Shown one piece after another: positions 60,770-64,000 of a DNA stretch of 64,000 nucleotides. The position numbers and the translations under genes were made by a program. Where the stretch lies: NCBI GenBank assembly GCA_016713335.1, contig JADJPH010000041.1, positions 6,883 through 70,882 on the forward strand, read 5' to 3'. A model generated the notes under the pieces. That model was not told the origin of the DNA, did not search any database, and saw only the letters and a list, made by a program, of their open reading frames with translations. Numbering within the stretch: position 1 is the first letter of the stretch; each line of letters starts with the position of its first letter. This DNA comes from Candidatus Fredericiella danica (GTDB lineage: Bacteria > Chloroflexota > Anaerolineae > Caldilineales > Caldilineaceae).

Positions 60770-61989
60770 AATCGACTCAAGTCCCAAGGAGCCTGTTTGG
60801 ATCCGGCTGGTGGATTGGCGCCACTGCACTCATCTACGTTGTCGACCGCGCGCTCAAACTGGCAGCTGTCGCCCACTTCATGGGTAAGCCGCTGCCGGCC
60901 GCACCCGCGACGTGGCCCACGGTGACCTTGCTGCAACCGATCACACGCGGCGCCAGCAACCTGACCGCAGCGCTCGAGGCACGCGCCGCAATGCACTATC
61001 CTGGTGCAATCCAACACGTCCTGATCTGCGACAGGACCGACCTGGAGAGCCAGGCGATCTGCCAGGCTTGGATTACACGGCATCCCGCTTCCACGGTTGA
61101 GCTATTGCTGGTTAACGGCGCATCCGGTTCCATCGCGTCAAAAATCGAAAAACTCAACGCAGGCGTGAAGCACGCAATTGGTGAGGTCCTCTGCTTTATC
61201 GATGACGACATCGCGCCCCGCCCCGACACCCTTGCCCTTCTGGTGCGGTACCTGGAAACACCGGGCGCCGGCGCCACATTCGGCGTAGCCTGCTACACCA
61301 ACTGGGATACGCATGCTGCCAGCTTGATGAGTGCATTTGTCAACGCCAATGCGCTGACAAGCTACTTGCCGCTGACCTACGTAGCCGAACCCTACACAAT
61401 CACCGGACACATTTTCGCGCTTCACCGCACAGTGTTTGCCGGCATCGGCGGTCTGTCTGGCATGGCTCAGCGCATCGACGACGACCATGAGTTGGCGCGC
61501 CGGGTGCGTGCACATGGTCTGCATTGCGTCCAGACGCCTGCGCTCTATGATGTCGACAACCGGCTTACTGGGTTGTCCGATTATGCGAATCAGATGCGGC
61601 GCTGGTTTGTGATTCCACGGCAGACCATGTTGCCCTACCTCACCGCGCGCGAGCAGGTGATCTCGTTTCTTGGGAGTGTGGGCAATTTGCTCCTGCCCTT
61701 GCTCGCGCTGCTGGCGGCGACAATGTCCCTTTCGCGCAAAGGCCGATCAACACGCCGGGCATTCCTGGCGGCGGCGGGAGCTTTCGGCGTTGGATACTGG
61801 CTCACAGAGCGTTGCTATCTGCAGTCGCGCACGCCAATTGAACGATGGCCTCACCTCTTCATCGCTGCGGTCGTGGCGCCGGTGCAGGGCATTTTGGCGC
61901 TGATGGGCAGACCGGAATTCAAGTGGCGTGGTCAGCATCTCCGCCTCAACCGCGGGGGCACGTTTGAGCGGGTCGAACCCGAGAGGTGA
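60766..61989 (+). CDS. Ceramide glucosyltransferase-like GT (GT21/GT2 type)
   Basis: A membrane-bound glycosyltransferase of about 407 residues. There is an N-terminal helix, then HVLICDRTDLES, the DDD motif in VLCFIDDDIAPRPDTL, IDDDHELARRVRAHG and the acceptor motif QMRRW, followed by C-terminal helices (LGSVGNLLLPLLALLAAT). This matches the GT21 ceramide-glucosyltransferase type. TTG 60,766 with GGAGG ten bases upstream is the probable start. It should transfer a sugar to the lipid made by the cluster. Confidence 0.83.
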   Translation: MKSTQVPRSLFGSGWWIGATALIYVVDRALKLAAVAHFMGKPLPAAPATWPTVTLLQPITRGASNLTAALEARAAMHYPGAIQHVLICDRTDLESQAICQAWITRHPASTVELLLVNGASGSIASKIEKLNAGVKHAIGEVLCFIDDDIAPRPDTLALLVRYLETPGAGATFGVACYTNWDTHAASLMSAFVNANALTSYLPLTYVAEPYTITGHIFALHRTVFAGIGGLSGMAQRIDDDHELARRVRAHGLHCVQTPALYDVDNRLTGLSDYANQMRRWFVIPRQTMLPYLTAREQVISFLGSVGNLLLPLLALLAATMSLSRKGRSTRRAFLAAAGAFGVGYWLTERCYLQSRTPIERWPHLFIAAVVAPVQGILALMGRPEFKWRGQHLRLNRGGTFERVEPER

Positions 61990-61995
61990 GTGCAA

Positions 61996-63096
61996 ATGCC
62001 AGGTTTGCTGTGGGCAATCGGGTTCGCGTGGATTGCTCTATTGCTTTGGAAATTCTGGATGATAGTCAGTTTCTTCAGGCGTTCCCTGCCGCCTGTGAAC
62101 GCCGGCAAGCTCGAACTGCCACTGGTCAGCATCCTACAACCAATCCTGAGCGGCGACCCAACACTGCCGGCCACACTTGCGCAGAACCTGAACATGGCCA
62201 CCGCCTACCCGGTGGAATATCTCTGGTTACTGGATGAAGATGACGCGACGGTCAAGTTGCTGGCGGGACATCGCGCTGCGACTGGCCAGGTGCTGTGCGT
62301 GCTGGACGACGATACCATTTTGCCCGATTTTGGAATGGAGCAGTGCCCGCCATTTCTGGATGCGCCTGGCATCGGCCTGGCATTCGGGCTACCCTACCAG
62401 GTCAACTTTGCGACATTCTGGTCGGCCATGATCGCTTGCTTTGTCAACAGCAGCAGTCTGTTGACCTATGTCCCCTACAGCATGTTGCACGAACCGGTGA
62501 CGATCAACGGCATGTTTTATGCCGTCAAACGCGCATTGTGGGAAACGATTGGCGGATGGGAGGGACTTGAAACTGTGCTGGCCGACGACTTTGCCGTGGC
62601 GCAGAAGGTGCGCAGCCACACGTACCTTTTGGCGCAGACGCCTTTGCGTCACGCCATCAGCACACAAGTGCGTGATGCCGGCCACTACACAAGCTTGATC
62701 CAACGCTGGTTTATCTTTCCACGGGAGTCGATCATGCGCCATTTGCCCTGGCGCGAGCAGTTCCTGGTCTATGGACTGGCGATGGCGCCGATATTTGCAC
62801 CGTTGCTGCTATTCATCGGCGCCGTCGTGTGGCCGGCAAATGGAATCGGGCTGCTTCTGGGGGCGGCATTGCTGTTGCACTATGCGGTCTTTGCATGGTG
62901 TAATCAGGTCTACTTGTCGAATGCAACACCGTGGGCGTGGTCGTGGCTCGTGCCCTTGATCCAGTTGATCTTTCCGCTCCAGTTACTTGCGGCGCTGATC
63001 GCGCCCCAACGGATCGTATGGCGCGGCCATCTCATCGAGGTACAGCGTGGGGGTGGGTTTCGTTTTGTCACGCGACGCCCGCCCAACGCACAATGA
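61996..63096 (+). CDS. Second ceramide glucosyltransferase-like GT
   Basis: This protein of 366 residues is a paralogue of the preceding GT. An N-terminal helix (LLWAIGFAWIALLLWKFWMI) precedes the motifs LWLLDEDDATVK, VLCVLDDDTILPDF, LADDFAVAQKVRSH and IQRWFIFPRES, with hydrophobic helices after about 250. The first variable region is shorter than in its neighbour. I chose ATG 61,996; a GTG lies at 61,990. Two consecutive GTs suggest a disaccharide head group or two alternative acceptors. Confidence 0.8.
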   Translation: MPGLLWAIGFAWIALLLWKFWMIVSFFRRSLPPVNAGKLELPLVSILQPILSGDPTLPATLAQNLNMATAYPVEYLWLLDEDDATVKLLAGHRAATGQVLCVLDDDTILPDFGMEQCPPFLDAPGIGLAFGLPYQVNFATFWSAMIACFVNSSSLLTYVPYSMLHEPVTINGMFYAVKRALWETIGGWEGLETVLADDFAVAQKVRSHTYLLAQTPLRHAISTQVRDAGHYTSLIQRWFIFPRESIMRHLPWREQFLVYGLAMAPIFAPLLLFIGAVVWPANGIGLLLGAALLLHYAVFAWCNQVYLSNATPWAWSWLVPLIQLIFPLQLLAALIAPQRIVWRGHLIEVQRGGGFRFVTRRPPNAQ

Positions 63097-63167
63097 GTGT
63101 TGGCGTCGAATACTACCCAGTAACAATTGACGTCGACTACCTTTATTTACCCAGACAGGAGAACCAA

Positions 63168-63656
63168 GTGTCAAGTAAATCTCACGTCAAGACCTTATTC
63201 GACTATCACTGGCACACCACCCAACGGCTCATGGACTGCGCAGCAAAAATCGAGGTGGATGAGTACCACGCCAGTCCCGGCTATGGCCACGGATCGATTC
63301 ACGATCTGCTCTTCCATCTGCTGCGGACGGACCGGAGTTGGCGTTTGGCGCTGGAAACCGGCCGGCAGCTAGCGCCCATTCAACCGGCGGACTTTGCAGA
63401 CCTCGCAGCCTTGAGATTGGGATTCGCCGAGGAACAAGCAGCATGGGACTCAATGCTGGGATTACTTTCCGCCGAGGCGGTCGGCGACGCGGTCGAAATG
63501 ACCAACTGGCACGGCGAACCGGTGACCTTCATGCGCTGGCGGGTCTTCCAGCACCTGGTGCCCACGGCATGCAGCACCATTCCGAACTTGCCACCCTGTT
63601 GACGGCAAAAAGGACAGTCGCCGGGCAATATCGATTTCATCTTCTTTGATGCATAG
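63168..63656 (+). CDS. DinB-family protein (two frameshifts near the 3' end)
   Basis: The first 130 residues read VKTLFDYHWHTTQRLMDCAA, HGSIHDLLFHLLRTDRSWRL and EPVTFMRWRVFQHLV. The C-terminal HGMQHHSELATLLTA, with the last metal histidines, and SPGNIDFIFF come from other frames after indels near 63,565 and 63,613. The start is GTG 63,168 with AGGAG upstream, as no ATG is suitable. It is a four-helix-bundle protein of unknown role. Confidence 0.78.
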
Positions 63657-63703
63657 GATACATACTTGTCGCTACGTCTTGACGAGGCTTAGGGAGGTCT
63701 ATC

Positions 63704-64000
63704 ATGCCGAGAGTTGCGAGTTTTGCGGAGCTTGAAGAAGAGTTCATCCGGCGTGCTCATACGGCAGTTTGGTGCAACGCCGCGACCGTCGACTTACAGG
63801 ACCGCCCCCGCTCACGCATCCTGCACCCCATTTGGGAAGGCAATACAGGATGGGTCGTCACCAGGCAGAACTCGCCCAAGGCGCAACACCTTGCGCACAA
63901 TCCCTATGTGTCCCTGGCATACATCGCAGACACGATGAAACCTGTATATGTTGACTGTCGGGCAGAATGGGATGAAACACGTGAGTCCAAACAACACGTG
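63704..64000 (+). CDS. Pyridoxamine 5'-phosphate oxidase-family protein (5' part only)
   Basis: The frame starts at ATG 63,704, with GGGAGG upstream, and is open to the end of the window. The 99 visible residues (FAELEEEFIRRAHTAVWCNA, then RPRSRILHPIWEG and HNPYVSLAYIAD) are the first half of a flavin-binding split barrel. It is truncated by the window edge. Such proteins bind FMN or F420; the substrate is unknown. Confidence 0.8.
   Translation, partial: MPRVASFAELEEEFIRRAHTAVWCNAATVDLQDRPRSRILHPIWEGNTGWVVTRQNSPKAQHLAHNPYVSLAYIADTMKPVYVDCRAEWDETRESKQHV

Overview
The window is a GC-rich stretch of bacterial chromosome. I infer a filamentous Chloroflexota (Caldilinea- or Anaerolinea-like), probably recovered from a metagenome. 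The reasons are MacAB-type export operons without a TolC partner but with SH3b proteins, the LacI-plus-sugar-ABC style of the inositol locus, a PurS-PurL-like FGAM synthase, and many short-period repeats. No rRNA, tRNA, phage, IS or CRISPR was recognised. About 25 genes are interrupted by small indels that break an otherwise convincing family alignment. Most look like sequence or assembly errors, so frameshifted genes are annotated over their full span. A G-run/C-run block at about 38,220-38,360 looks artificial.

Layout. 1-5,654 (minus strand): a purine segment, purL then purQ, with a VapBC-type toxin-antitoxin pair between them, followed by an SDR gene. Both pur genes carry 7-bp repeat arrays inside the reading frame. 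5,868-11,904: a MacAB-like export operon (ATPase, FtsX-type permease, HlyD adaptor, SH3b/beta-propeller protein). 11,999-16,362: a YtcJ-like amidohydrolase, a G3E (CobW) GTPase fused to a RuBisCO-like domain, and a GNAT. 17,282-17,861: a DHFR-family reductase.

18,004-36,003: an inositol catabolism regulon. A LacI regulator and the catabolic operon each have a sigma70-like promoter overlapped or followed by the same palindrome, TGCACACGTGTGCA. The operon holds a transaldolase, iolB, iolD, iolA, an inositol-type ABC importer, an unknown protein, iolE, iolG, iolI, two more Gfo/Idh/MocA dehydrogenases and an SDR. The kinase IolC and aldolase IolJ are absent. A transaldolase acting on unphosphorylated 2-deoxy-5-keto-gluconate would replace both, giving malonate semialdehyde for IolA and fructose 6-phosphate. 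This is the strongest candidate for an undescribed pathway here.

36,004-47,800: mixed single genes (membrane protein, Eis-like GNAT, sulfatase, YdeI-like protein, DUF5655, DinB, a broken GH13 alpha-glucosidase, MoaD-like protein, BNR propeller, HAD phosphatase, GNAT), with REP-like repeats and an 86-bp tandem repeat. 47,854-52,343 (minus): a second MacAB/HlyD/SH3b export operon under a TetR-type palindrome. 52,830-54,637: NudC and a beta-hydroxyacid dehydrogenase.

54,725-63,096: a tight plus-strand cluster with an OleD-like reductase, MBL hydrolase, F390-synthetase-like adenylating enzyme, KAS III, SDR, alpha/beta hydrolase and two ceramide-glucosyltransferase-like GTs. It reads as an ole-like biosynthetic cluster for a glycosylated lipid. 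The window ends with a DinB protein and the start of a flavin split-barrel protein.
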